Source of the DNA: JAJFFW01 sp038531315
Lineage (GTDB): Bacteria > Pseudomonadota > Alphaproteobacteria > Caulobacterales > Parvularculaceae
DNA: 64,000 bases
Assembly (NCBI GenBank): GCA_038531315.1
Contig: JBCBBT010000001.1
Location: 75,203-139,202, forward strand
Direction of reading: 5' to 3'
Part shown: in pieces, positions 32,004 to 40,789 of the stretch
Numbering within the stretch: the stretch's first letter is position 1
How the letters are laid out: every line of letters begins with the position of its first letter
Translations under genes and position numbers: made by a program
Notes under the pieces: model-generated
Database searches by the model: none
Seen by the model: only the letters and a program-made list of their open reading frames with translations
What the model was told of the DNA's origin: nothing

Positions 32004-34445
32004 ATGGCGACGACATCACAAGGCAAGAACGCAGCCGCCGCGCATGCAGCCGCATCAAAAAGCCGGCAAGCGCGCCCCCCCGCCGGCCGCGGCGCGCCGG
32101 CCCGTCCGATCACGCTATCAACCCCCGCCGCGAACGCCCGGCAGGACCGCTCCGGCCTTTCCGGACCGGTCGCCGCGCTTTCCGCAAGACGCCTCGCCGT
32201 TTTGACCGGGCTCTTTGTTTTGGCGATCGGCGCGTTGTTGACGTTCAAGCTGCAGGACGAGGCGCAAGCGCGGCGCGTTGAAACCGAATTGCGCGTCGCC
32301 CAGGCGGCGAGCGATTGCGCCGGGGCGCTCGATATCGCTGCGGTGACGGGCGGCTCGGCGGGTGAGGCTTTTGCAAGGTGCCACCCTGGCGGCGCCGCGG
32401 CGCTTTATCATTTGTCGTCAAACGGCGACGTCCTTGCTTCTTATGGGGCGGCGAAAAAAGTTTTTCTGGACGCCGCCGCCGCGCGGTCCTTGCCGCTGAA
32501 CCGTCGCGGTCAGACCGTCATGAGCCTCGGCGATCTTTCAGCCCAGATGGCCTGGCGACCTCTTGATCAAGGCGGCGCGGTGCTTGCGGCGGCACCGGCG
32601 AAAGATATTTATCAGCGTACGCCGCTTTGGCTCGCCTATGTGCTGATCGCCGCCGCGATCGCGCTCGTCACCGGCTCGTTGCTGGCGGCTTTCGTCCAGC
32701 AAAGTAAAACCGCGGCGCGCGCCGCCGGTGCGCTTCAGGCGCTCTCCACAGTCGACGGCGCGCTCGCCGCGGGGCGTTGTTGCGCATGGCGATATGACAG
32801 CGCAGCCCGGACGGTCATGCTGACGCGCGCATTGCTGGAGCCGCTGGGCCTTGGGCCGCGCGACCGACAATTTACGCTGCGTGAATTATCAGCGCTCATT
32901 CATCCCAATGATCTGCGCGATGCGCTGGCGATCTTCACCGGGGATACATCGGGCGTCACCGAAGGCGCCGTCAGACTGCGCCGCCCGGACGGCGCCTGGT
33001 CGCGGGTTTATGTGCGGACCGCCGCCGCCTCGCCCGGACGCGCGCGCGGCGCGCGGGCCGGCGTTGCGATCGATCTCAGCGGGGCGCCGTCGATCAGCGC
33101 CGGCGCGGCGATCGCAGAAGCGCGCCTCAAGGACGCCATCGAATGCATCCCCGAAGCGTTTGTCTTGTGGGACGCACAAGGCCGTCTCGCCGCCTGGAAC
33201 CGTCGATTTGCATCGATCTTCAAACTCCCCGCCGGCGCCCTCGCGCATGGCCTTTCAGCCGAAGAAGTCGCAAAGAAAGCAAAAGCCGGCGGCATGGTCA
33301 TCACGCAATATTTCGGCCCCCACGCGCCGCTCGACGAGCAATCGGTCGAGGTTGCGCTCAAAGGCGATCGCTGGCTTCAGATTTCGCGCCGGCGCACCGC
33401 CGAAGGCGGCCTCGTTTGTATCGCCAGCAACGTCACCGATATGAAGCGCCGGGCCCGCGCCCAGAAACGCAAGGAACGCATCCTTCAGGACGCTGTCGCC
33501 GACCTTCAGTCCTCACGCCGGACGCTGTCGGAGACAATGGAAAAATACGAACACGAAAAACATCGCGCCGAAGAGGCCAGCCGCTCGAAAAGCGAGTTTC
33601 TCGCCAATATGAGCCATGAACTCCGCACGCCGCTGAACGCCATCAATGGCTTTTCCGAGATCATGCAATCGGAGCTCTACGGCCCCCTCGGCGATGAGAA
33701 GTACAAGGAATATGTCAGCGATATTCTGGCGAGCGGCCAGCATCTTCTGGAACTGATCGACGATATTCTCGATATGTCGAAAATCGAGGCCGGCAAGCTG
33801 CATCTCGAACCATCGAAGGTCGACCTTGAACGGGTCCTCGCGGAATCCGCGCGCCTTGTCGCCAAGCGCGCCAAAGACGCCGGCATCGACCTTACTCTGT
33901 CTGTCGCCCACGCGCCGGCCGTATGGGCCGATGCGCGCGCGATCAAACAAGTCGTGCTCAATCTGCTATCGAACGCGGTGAAATTTACCGGCGAGAACGG
34001 CGAGGTCACGCTGACGGCGCAAGCCGACCTCGACGGCGTCACGGTCATCGTTGCCGACAGCGGGACGGGCATTGCGCCTGAAAACCTGAAAAAGCTGGGC
34101 GCGCCGTTTGAAGTCAGCGAATCCTACGCCTCCAAAACACGCACCGGGTCCGGGCTAGGTCTTGCGCTCTCCAAATCGCTGATGGAGCTGCAAAGCGGCA
34201 TCCTCGCCATCGCAAGTCAGGAAGGGCGCGGGACTGTCGCTTGCGCCACCTTCCCGCGGCGGTCCGGCGCCACCGTGCGCCTGCCGCACTTTATCGGTCC
34301 CGAAGCGCAAATCCTGACGCACCCGTCGCTCAATACGGCGCGCGAGGCGTCGGCAAACAAAGCGTCCGGAAAATCAGCGCCGCGCCCCCCACGCGCCGCC
34401 ACCCGGAAGCCCACCGCGCGGACAGCCTCGCAAGCCGCCGAGTAA
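32004..34445 (+). CDS. PAS-domain sensor histidine kinase, PleC-like
   Basis: 813 residues. Two membrane helices (about 66-84 and 211-232) flank a small extracytoplasmic domain. Two PAS-like domains follow, the second near 375-465 (ECIPEAFVLWDAQGRLAAWNRRF). Then comes a coiled linker, a HisKA domain with phospho-acceptor His538 in MSHELRTPLNAINGFSEIM, and an ATPase domain with NLLSNAVKF, DSGTGI and GSGLGLAL. The ELYGPLG after the H-box is typical of the PleC/DivJ group that controls the alphaproteobacterial cell cycle through DivK. A cell-cycle role is inferred from similarity; no response regulator is adjacent. Confidence 0.85.
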   Translation: MATTSQGKNAAAAHAAASKSRQARPPAGRGAPARPITLSTPAANARQDRSGLSGPVAALSARRLAVLTGLFVLAIGALLTFKLQDEAQARRVETELRVAQAASDCAGALDIAAVTGGSAGEAFARCHPGGAAALYHLSSNGDVLASYGAAKKVFLDAAAARSLPLNRRGQTVMSLGDLSAQMAWRPLDQGGAVLAAAPAKDIYQRTPLWLAYVLIAAAIALVTGSLLAAFVQQSKTAARAAGALQALSTVDGALAAGRCCAWRYDSAARTVMLTRALLEPLGLGPRDRQFTLRELSALIHPNDLRDALAIFTGDTSGVTEGAVRLRRPDGAWSRVYVRTAAASPGRARGARAGVAIDLSGAPSISAGAAIAEARLKDAIECIPEAFVLWDAQGRLAAWNRRFASIFKLPAGALAHGLSAEEVAKKAKAGGMVITQYFGPHAPLDEQSVEVALKGDRWLQISRRRTAEGGLVCIASNVTDMKRRARAQKRKERILQDAVADLQSSRRTLSETMEKYEHEKHRAEEASRSKSEFLANMSHELRTPLNAINGFSEIMQSELYGPLGDEKYKEYVSDILASGQHLLELIDDILDMSKIEAGKLHLEPSKVDLERVLAESARLVAKRAKDAGIDLTLSVAHAPAVWADARAIKQVVLNLLSNAVKFTGENGEVTLTAQADLDGVTVIVADSGTGIAPENLKKLGAPFEVSESYASKTRTGSGLGLALSKSLMELQSGILAIASQEGRGTVACATFPRRSGATVRLPHFIGPEAQILTHPSLNTAREASANKASGKSAPRPPRAATRKPTARTASQAAE

Positions 34446-34468
34446 AAGACAGCACACGGAATTTTAAA

Positions 34469-35026
34469 TTATCTGCGCGGCTCTCCGCGTTCGCGTTTTC
34501 GCTCTTGTTGACGCTCTTGTCTGCGTTGGCGCCGCCGCCTTTCAAAATCCTCCTGTTGCGCCTGTAACAACGTCGCGCGTTGTTCGGGCGTCAAGGATTG
34601 GAATGCGTCGATCAGCTTTTCGGCATAGAAATCACGTTGGCGCTGCTGCGCGGCGGCGACGTCGGCCGCCGCAGCACCAACGGCGGCACGGTCCCAGGGC
34701 TCTTTGGCCAGCGCTTCGCGTAACGCACTCCGCGCCGCACGGACCTCGCGCTGCATCAGGCGCGCCTCCTCGCGGGCCTCAATAAAGACGTCGCGAAAGA
34801 CCGCGCGCGTTTCAGGCGCCGCCACCGCCAAATTTCCGAACCCGTCATTTTCGCCGCGCAGCAGCCGACGCATCGAACGCCGTTCATGATCGCGCTCGGG
34901 GGACTTGGGGGGCTTGGCGTCGACGACAGCCGGTTTCTCCGCGACGATCCTGCCGACGAAAAAACCGCCGGCGAAAACGTTTGCTGCGAGCGAGACCGCC
35001 AGAAGAATAATTACTCCACGTCCCAT
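34469..35026 (-). CDS. Periplasmic sensor, CnrX/Spy-like
   Basis: 185 residues. An N-terminal membrane anchor (about 4-27) is followed by a mostly helical, highly charged domain with an LTPEQR-like element (SLTPEQRATLL) and a very basic, Arg/Gln-rich tail. This is the layout of the heavy-metal sensor/CpxP-like periplasmic proteins. Its start overlaps the preceding gene by 16 bases, and the ECF sigma factor is the first gene of the set, as in CnrYXH-type systems. The inducing signal is unknown; the His content expected of metal sites is low, so a metal is uncertain. Confidence 0.7.
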   Translation of the reverse strand: MGRGVIILLAVSLAANVFAGGFFVGRIVAEKPAVVDAKPPKSPERDHERRSMRRLLRGENDGFGNLAVAAPETRAVFRDVFIEAREEARLMQREVRAARSALREALAKEPWDRAAVGAAAADVAAAQQRQRDFYAEKLIDAFQSLTPEQRATLLQAQQEDFERRRRQRRQERQQERKRERGEPRR

Positions 35027-35430
35027 AAAGCCCCCTCCTCGCTGAACCCGAGCGAGGCCGCGATCGCCGCATCGGCGTAGAGCAACGCTTCCTCATCTGC
35101 GGCAGCCGGCGCCGTGCTCAAACTGAGGGCGCCAGCGAAAAAGCCCGCCGCGCTCAACGCCGCAACGGCGCCGGACGGCGCCGCGACGCCGAGCCATCCT
35201 TTCGTCAGCATGCGCCATAATCCAGCGAGTGTTTGCGGGGCCTCACGGACCGCGCCGCCAGGATTAACCGCGTCATCATAACCCTCAAGCAGACGCGCCA
35301 TCAGCGCATCGCTCGCTTCCGGCGCCGGCGCAGTGTTGAGGAGCGCGTCAAGCGCCTTATCGCTCATCATTCCATCGCCCACAGAATTGTCGCGATCCGG
35401 GGCGTCCGGCCGGTTCTTACGCTCGTTCAT
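35011..35430 (-). CDS. Single-helix membrane protein, probable anti-sigma factor
   Basis: 139 residues that overlap the sigma factor stop as ATGA. The N-terminal about 75 residues are polar and cytoplasmic in character (DKALDALLNTAPAPEASDALMARLLEGY), followed by one membrane helix (about 86-108) and a short outer tail. This topology and position suit an anti-sigma factor of the CnrY type. No zinc-binding HxxxCxxC is present, so it is not a ZAS/ChrR anti-sigma. The role is inferred from gene order rather than sequence family. Confidence 0.55.
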   Translation of the reverse strand: MNERKNRPDAPDRDNSVGDGMMSDKALDALLNTAPAPEASDALMARLLEGYDDAVNPGGAVREAPQTLAGLWRMLTKGWLGVAAPSGAVAALSAAGFFAGALSLSTAPAAADEEALLYADAAIAASLGFSEEGALWDVE

Positions 35431-36005
35431 GACAGGCCTCCTTCCATCAACTCCTCACGCTGGGGGCTCAACACTTTCTTCAGGGTGCGCCGCCCTCTCG
35501 ACAGGAGAGATTCCATGGCTTCAACACTTACATTCATCACTTCAGCCGCCTCGATGTTCGACAACTCCTGAAAGTGGCAAAGACTGATCGCCGCCCGTTG
35601 CCGTTCGGGCAGTCTCATCAACGCCGCCTCAACCGCGCGGGCCCGATCGGCCCTGATCATCGACTGTTCAGCGCCGTCGGCGTGATCGGCCTGTTCCGGG
35701 GCCGCATCCTCGCCGACCTCACGCCCTGTTTTCCGCAGGCGGTCGAGGCAGAGGTTTTTTGCAACCCGATAGAGCCATGTTTCAATTTTGGCCCCTTCAT
35801 CGCGCCACTTATGCGCATGCTTCCACAACCGCAGAAATGTTTCCTGAACCGCGTCTTCCGCGGCTGCGCGTTCTCCAAGCATGCGATAGCAAAGGCCCAT
35901 CACCTTATCCGTATGCCGTATGATCAATTCCGATGCGGCGAGCCTGTCGCCGGCGCCGGCCCGGCGCACAAGCTCATGGTCGTCCGTATCCGCATTTTCG
36001 CCCAT
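35427..36005 (-). CDS. ECF-family RNA polymerase sigma factor
   Basis: 192 residues from the ATG at 36005; a TTG at 36044 would extend it by 13. Region 2 contains RHTDKVMGLCYRMLG, AEDAVQETFLRLWKHAHKW and WLYRVAKNLCLDRLRK. Region 4 has MRLPERQRAAISLCHFQELSNIEAAEVMNVSVEA followed by SLLSRGRRTLKK, the promoter -35 helix-turn-helix. There is no region 3, as in all ECF factors. It heads a three-gene set with the putative anti-sigma and periplasmic sensor. An EF-hand gene lies just upstream and may belong to the regulon. Confidence 0.93.
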   Translation of the reverse strand: MGENADTDDHELVRRAGAGDRLAASELIIRHTDKVMGLCYRMLGERAAAEDAVQETFLRLWKHAHKWRDEGAKIETWLYRVAKNLCLDRLRKTGREVGEDAAPEQADHADGAEQSMIRADRARAVEAALMRLPERQRAAISLCHFQELSNIEAAEVMNVSVEAMESLLSRGRRTLKKVLSPQREELMEGGLS

Positions 36006-36132
36006 TGTGACTTGCCCGGCGTCGTGATCAGCCGCCCCTGACAAAGCGGCGACGGTAGCAAAATTTCAATCGATGCGGCGCACCGCGATATTAGGGTGCG
36101 CCGCTTCGACTTTCCACAAGCTGCGGTGGGAA

Positions 36133-36525
36133 TTACCGACCGCGGCCGCCTCGGCGTTTACGCTCGGGCATTTCTTCTGCTGACAGAACGCCGTCGCCAT
36201 TGCGGTCAAGATTTTCAAACCGTTTTTCCGCGCGCGTCTGCCACTCCTGCAGCGTCACAACGCCGTCGCCGTTCACATCAGGATTGCGGCGCGCGCGCGC
36301 TTCAGTGCGGCGTTTTTCGCGATAGGCCTGCATCTCCTCTTCGGTGAGCGCGCCGTCGCCATTCGCGTCCGCTTGATCCAGCAATTGCACGGTGAAGGCG
36401 TTGAGTTCAGCCTCGGTCACCTGACCGTCGCGATCGGCGTCGAAGGCTTTGAACCCCTGCGCAGCCGCCGCAAAAGTAACGAGACCGCCAGCGACAAGCG
36501 CGAGTGTGAATACGCTCTTTTTCAT
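36133..36525 (-). CDS. Secreted EF-hand calcium-binding protein
   Basis: 130 residues from the ATG at 36525 (AGGAA upstream). A signal peptide (MKKSVFTLALVAGGLVTFAAAA) precedes four EF-hand loops: DADRDGQVTEAE, DANGDGALTEEE, DVNGDGVVTLQE and DRNGDGVLSAEE. All keep Asp at positions 1, 3 and 5 or equivalents and Glu at 12, so calcium binding is likely in the periplasm. The C-terminus is very basic (RKRRGGRGR). It is 128 bases upstream of the sigma factor start in the same direction, so it could be a target or a co-sensor of that system. Confidence 0.88.
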   Translation of the reverse strand: MKKSVFTLALVAGGLVTFAAAAQGFKAFDADRDGQVTEAELNAFTVQLLDQADANGDGALTEEEMQAYREKRRTEARARRNPDVNGDGVVTLQEWQTRAEKRFENLDRNGDGVLSAEEMPERKRRGGRGR

Positions 36526-36567
36526 GGAAAATTCCTTTTTTACCTGTTCCAACACCCCTTTAACGGC

Positions 36568-37734
36568 TCAGCGGCGGGAATCCGTCGCTTCTTTTTGTGC
36601 AGCGCGAAACGCCGTGGCGCGGCTCATTTCGGCGGTTTCAAAGATTTCCGCGGGAACACGGCCGGAATCGGTGGTCATGGTCGAGACTTCGAGCGGTTTT
36701 TTATCGGCGCCGGCGGCGAGATCGGCAAAGGCGACGACCCGCCGGAGGCGGGGCGAGAACGCTGCGGAGGTCAGGCGGCCGACGGGCGTACCGCCGGAAA
36801 GAACGCTGGCGCCGACATGCGCGTCATCGGCGTTGATGGCGAGAACGGCAAGTTCGCGATCAGCAGCCACGGCGTTTTTGACAAGGGCGCGCCGGCCGTT
36901 GAACCAGGCGCGGTTCAGCGGCGCCAGATGCGGCAGGCCGAGCGCTTCAGGCGTGCGCAGCGCGTCCGGCTTGGCGATGTCGTCGGCGCCCACAAAATCG
37001 ACGCCGGTGCGCGGTGTGCCGCTTTCGATGCGCAGGATGTCGATGGCGTCTACGCCGGCGGCGATCGGCGCCGCAGCGCGGCGAACCCGCTCCCACAGGA
37101 TCAGGGCTTCCGCATAAGGATAAATAATCTCAACACCGGGCTGGACGCCAACATTGATCGGCCGCGCCGCTGTTTCGATCCCCCTGACCACGGTTTGCGC
37201 CGCCAGATCGTCGCCCGCCGCATCGACGCCCGCAGTCGCCGCCGCATCGCGCGCCTTCGGGCCGATGATCGCAAGGGCCGCAACGCGCCCGGTGATATCT
37301 TCAATAGAGACCTGCATGCCGCGGCCGGCCAGCTGAAGCCGGCGCGCATGGGGCTTGGCGCAAGTCAGGAGAAGCATGTCGGCGCCGAGGCGCGCAACAT
37401 CAATCAGATCGGTCACGTAACCGTCGGCGTTGAGAATAAGACCGCGCGCGCTTTCACCCAGTTCAAGATTGCGCACCGGCGCCGTCGTGACGCGAACCAG
37501 GAAATCGCTCGCCGCCGCGCCGCGCACAACGTAACGATAGAGTGGACCAAAATCGGCGATCGCAGCCTCGCTCGTCAGCGCAGCATATTCTTCTTCAACG
37601 GATGTGTAGACGCGCGGCGCCGACCAGCCATTGATCGAGGTCCAGCTATTGGCGACGCTCACCGAAGCGGTTGCAGCGAAAAGGGCGGTCGGCTTCGGCT
37701 CAAAAGCGCCGGCGTCGGGTGCGGGGAAAATCAT
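36568..37734 (-). CDS. GcvT-like aminomethyltransferase-fold protein
   Basis: 388 residues. The order VYTSVEEEYAALTSEAAIADFGPLYRYVVRG, FLVRVTTAPVRNL, GLILNADGYVTDLIDVARL, GVEIIYPYAEALILWERV and LRIESGTPRTGVDF follows the folate-binding domain of glycine cleavage T proteins and their dimethylglycine/sarcosine relatives. The other glycine cleavage genes are not adjacent. Instead it follows two FAD oxidoreductases in the same direction with an 18-base gap, which suggests tetrahydrofolate-linked oxidative demethylation of an unknown substrate. The C-terminal about 80 residues also match the beta-barrel domain of this family. Confidence 0.8.
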   Translation of the reverse strand: MIFPAPDAGAFEPKPTALFAATASVSVANSWTSINGWSAPRVYTSVEEEYAALTSEAAIADFGPLYRYVVRGAAASDFLVRVTTAPVRNLELGESARGLILNADGYVTDLIDVARLGADMLLLTCAKPHARRLQLAGRGMQVSIEDITGRVAALAIIGPKARDAAATAGVDAAGDDLAAQTVVRGIETAARPINVGVQPGVEIIYPYAEALILWERVRRAAAPIAAGVDAIDILRIESGTPRTGVDFVGADDIAKPDALRTPEALGLPHLAPLNRAWFNGRRALVKNAVAADRELAVLAINADDAHVGASVLSGGTPVGRLTSAAFSPRLRRVVAFADLAAGADKKPLEVSTMTTDSGRVPAEIFETAEMSRATAFRAAQKEATDSRR

Positions 37735-37752
37735 GGTGCGGAGCGCCTCGCC

Positions 37753-39372
37753 TTACTCGTTTCGCGCAACGTCGCGGCGGGCGTAACGAACCGCCGCCCG
37801 GCCCGCATTCCGTCCCGCGGCGCCGTTAACGCCGGGGCCAATCTGCGCTTCAGGGCCGCAAAAGAAAACGCCGTCGACGCCCGAGGCGCCGGTCGCCGCG
37901 CGCGCCAGCGTCACCGCGTCAAAGACGCCGCGCGCGCCGGAAAAAGTCGACGGGGCAAGGCCGCTCGATTGCGCAAGATCGTCCGCAAGGCGAACTTCGA
38001 CAGCCTCAAGGCGTTCTTGCGCGCCGGGCGCGATCCGCTCCAGCGTTTTGATCGCAGCGGCGCGCACCTGACCGCGCATGGCGACAGAGCTTTCGGCTTC
38101 AAACGGCACGGGATGCAGCCAGCCGGCGGCGAGATTGCCGTTCGGCGGCGCCCATCCTTCCTCGTAGACGCTCGGGAAGACGAGCTCCATCAAAAGTTCC
38201 GATGACGCCTCGCCGTCGCGCGCCATACGATAGGCTTTGCGCAAGGCCAGCGCGTCGGGGCAATACACAAGCCGGCGCGTCAGGTTGAGACGGGTCTTGC
38301 CGTCGCGCGGCGTGCCTTTCAGCGCGAAATGCACTTTGGCCGCCGCCGCTTTCGTCGCGCGCGCCGACAGGACGCGTTGAAACTCGATGTCCGTTAGTTG
38401 CGGCCCGACATGGTTCATGAACGCGGTCTTGCTGTTCAAGGCATGCACAACGACCGGCGCGCGAACCTGACTGCCGTCGGCCATGGCGACGCCGGCCGCC
38501 TTATCCCACTCGACGATCACGGCGTTGATGTCCGCGCCGGCGCGAAACTCAACGCCCGCCGCCTGCGCCGCCCGGCGAAGCGCATCGAACACGCCCCCAT
38601 AGCCCCCCGCCGGCAATGCGGCGCCGGCCTGCAAGCCGACGGCCTCGCCGGCCCAGCGCCGGACGAGCGCCAGAAAACTGTGGGGGTCCGAGGGCCGCAA
38701 TCCCGATTGCAAGGAGGCTTCGGCCAGTAAGAGACTTTTGATGTAGTCGTTCTTGAAGCGAGCGCTGACCACCTGATCGAGGGATGCGCTCGCATATTTA
38801 TTCAGGAACGCTTCGCTCCGTTTCGACAGCTTGACCGCGCCCTCGCCCTTTAAAAAGGGCCGCAGGTCGCGACCCGCCTCCAGAATTTCTTCCGTAAACG
38901 CCTGAAAGATATCCGCTTCTTCTTCATCGAAATCATACAACGCTTCATAGGCCTGATAGAGATCGCCGTCGAGGCGCAGGGCCGATCCGTCGGGAAAGTA
39001 ATAAACGGTTTCAAACCGTCTTTGAACGAATGAAAGTCCGTGCCGATAAAGATCGAGGTCCGCAATTACCGCCGGATCAAGCGTCCGGACCAATATTTCG
39101 CCGTCATCGGAAAAATAGCCCGGCGCGAATTCGCGCCTTACGGGCGACGCGGCGCCGGCTTCGAGCAGAACGGTTTTGAGACCCGCTTTGGCCAGATGCC
39201 AGGCGGCGACGAAGCCGTCGACCGTTGCGCCGACCACGATGGCGTCGAGCCCACCTTCAATGCGCGGCGCATAGCCGGCCTCGCCCCGGCCCGGCGCCGG
39301 CGACGCGCCATCGGTGTTGTCCGCGCCCGGCGCCGCAGGGCGCATGGCGGCCTCAATCACGGGATCACTCAC
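37753..39372 (-). CDS. FAD oxidoreductase, phytoene dehydrogenase-like (1)
   Basis: 539 residues. After a disordered about 40-residue N-terminus, LDAIVVGATVDGFVAAWHLAKAG forms the dinucleotide-binding fold, but reads GATVDG in place of GxGxxG. The middle and C-terminal parts have GGYGGVFDALRRAAQAAGVEFR and GVDGVFFCGPEAQIGPGVNGAAGRNAGRAA, as in CrtI/carotenoid desaturase-like amine oxidases. It overlaps the following oxidoreductase gene by eight bases and lies upstream of the GcvT-like gene. No carotenoid synthesis gene is near, so phytoene is not implied as substrate. Confidence 0.8.
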   Translation of the reverse strand: MSDPVIEAAMRPAAPGADNTDGASPAPGRGEAGYAPRIEGGLDAIVVGATVDGFVAAWHLAKAGLKTVLLEAGAASPVRREFAPGYFSDDGEILVRTLDPAVIADLDLYRHGLSFVQRRFETVYYFPDGSALRLDGDLYQAYEALYDFDEEEADIFQAFTEEILEAGRDLRPFLKGEGAVKLSKRSEAFLNKYASASLDQVVSARFKNDYIKSLLLAEASLQSGLRPSDPHSFLALVRRWAGEAVGLQAGAALPAGGYGGVFDALRRAAQAAGVEFRAGADINAVIVEWDKAAGVAMADGSQVRAPVVVHALNSKTAFMNHVGPQLTDIEFQRVLSARATKAAAAKVHFALKGTPRDGKTRLNLTRRLVYCPDALALRKAYRMARDGEASSELLMELVFPSVYEEGWAPPNGNLAAGWLHPVPFEAESSVAMRGQVRAAAIKTLERIAPGAQERLEAVEVRLADDLAQSSGLAPSTFSGARGVFDAVTLARAATGASGVDGVFFCGPEAQIGPGVNGAAGRNAGRAAVRYARRDVARNE

Positions 39373-40678
39373 CAGCGACGAGCCTTAGCGCGAGGCGCGC
39401 TGCGGCGCCGATTTCGTCAAGGTCAGGTTCCGGGGCCATCAGTTCGACCGCCTCCGTCGCAATGCGGCGTTCCGGCTCCAGTTCGCTTGCGCCATGAATC
39501 TTAACATCCGTGCGCTGCACATTTGTCAGGGCGCCATTCAGATATTTACCGAGGCGCTGGACGATTTGTTTGCCGAGGACCTGACGGTCCTGTCCGGTCC
39601 ATTCGCGCGGGCCGTCTTCGGAGGCCAGCAACTTCGGACAATAGGGCGTTCTGACGATGATTTCCTTCTCCGAGAATTCAAAGGTCAGCGGCGGATTTTC
39701 CGGCGTGCGCCCCTCAAGGACCGCATCGCGCGCGGCTCGGATTTCGTCTGGCGACTCGGCGATAAAAAATACCGTGTTATCGCCGGCGCCGTCGACATCG
39801 GGACGCACGGGCTGATCAGCGAGTTTGACGCTGACATAGGCCTCGGCGTTTTCAAAATTGACGAGCGCCGCCGTGTCGCCCGCAAGCGGCAGCCCCGCCA
39901 TCACGGCAAGGCGCGCCGATGACGCCATCAAAGCGCGGGTGCGGATATCGTCGCCCAGTTCAAAGTCGATATCGATGGCGCGCGCATCGACGCGCTCCAT
40001 CCGGCGTACGGCTGACGAAAACCGCTCCACGCCGGCGCGCTCGCAAACGCGCTCCATGGTCATCGCGAGGATATCGCCGTTCTTGACCGGCCACGCTTCG
40101 CGCATGGAAAGCGAGGCGAGCGCGCGGCCGGAGCCCGGCTCTTCGCCGCTCAGCCCGAAGGCGATGCCGGCGACGGTCGACAAATGGGTTTTCAGATCGG
40201 CGTCAAAAAAGTAGTCGTCAAGAATATCGGTAAGCGGATCAGTCTCAGCGCTATCCAGCGTCGGTCGGCGTTCAGCGTCGGCCAGCCGGTCGCAAATGGT
40301 CGCCGGCGTCTCGTCGTTTTTTCGCTGCTTGCGCGCCATCTCGTCAGAGAAATCGATCCACAGCGCGCCGTCGGACGGGCTCTTGTCGAGCAACGCCTCG
40401 CGCGTGCGATGATGATCGGGGAAAGTCGCGATCGAACGGCCGTCTTCAAAGAGCGAAACGCGCGCGCTAACGGGTTCGACAATCAATCCGGTGTCCTGAA
40501 GGTCGAGCTGGCGCCAGACGAAATTCGGAATATGCGGCGCGCTGGCGACCTCGGTCGGCTCAAGCCCGGTTTTGATGACAGCGCAGCGCGCCCCCGATTT
40601 CGCCGCGCACGCCGCCGCCGCGAGGCCCGAAGGCTCCGCACCGAAGACGACAAGATCAAATTGGCGGCGTTGTTTCAT
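39365..40678 (-). CDS. FAD oxidoreductase, phytoene dehydrogenase-like (2)
   Basis: 437 residues from the ATG at 40678; upstream codons are dropped. FDLVVFGAEPSGLAAAACAAKSG again has the Rossmann fold with a changed motif (GAEPSG). The remainder has the general layout of CrtI-like dehydrogenases but is more diverged, with acidic stretches and no clear C-terminal FAD motif. It precedes and overlaps oxidoreductase (1), so the two may form a heteromer, one perhaps non-catalytic. This is inference from pairing. Substrate unknown. Confidence 0.65.
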   Translation of the reverse strand: MKQRRQFDLVVFGAEPSGLAAAACAAKSGARCAVIKTGLEPTEVASAPHIPNFVWRQLDLQDTGLIVEPVSARVSLFEDGRSIATFPDHHRTREALLDKSPSDGALWIDFSDEMARKQRKNDETPATICDRLADAERRPTLDSAETDPLTDILDDYFFDADLKTHLSTVAGIAFGLSGEEPGSGRALASLSMREAWPVKNGDILAMTMERVCERAGVERFSSAVRRMERVDARAIDIDFELGDDIRTRALMASSARLAVMAGLPLAGDTAALVNFENAEAYVSVKLADQPVRPDVDGAGDNTVFFIAESPDEIRAARDAVLEGRTPENPPLTFEFSEKEIIVRTPYCPKLLASEDGPREWTGQDRQVLGKQIVQRLGKYLNGALTNVQRTDVKIHGASELEPERRIATEAVELMAPEPDLDEIGAAARLALRLVAGE

Positions 40679-40703
40679 GTTCCCGCAACCAACGCGCCGT
40701 CCC

Positions 40704-40733
40704 AAAACCCGTTTAAAACCGTTTTAAAACGGG
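40704..40733 (-). terminator. Intrinsic terminator of glnE
   Basis: On the minus strand CCCGTTT (40733-40727) pairs with AAACGGG (40714-40708) around a 12-base AT-rich loop and is followed by TTTT. It lies after the glnE stop, before the oxidoreductase operon. Confidence 0.6.
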
Positions 40734-40789
40734 GCCGCCTCGTGGCTTAACCCTGTCGGCTTTACGGAGGGACGCCTTTTCAGCGCTTC

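Noticed and set aside
36373..38205. A 610-codon open frame on the plus strand
   Set aside because: It is antisense to the GcvT-like and FAD oxidoreductase genes, has Arg/Gly/Ala-rich low-complexity sequence and no family features. It is a GC-rich shadow frame.
37753..40678. Carotenoid biosynthesis locus
   Set aside because: The two oxidoreductases are only distantly CrtI-like, with altered nucleotide-binding motifs, and no crtB, crtE or crtY is present.
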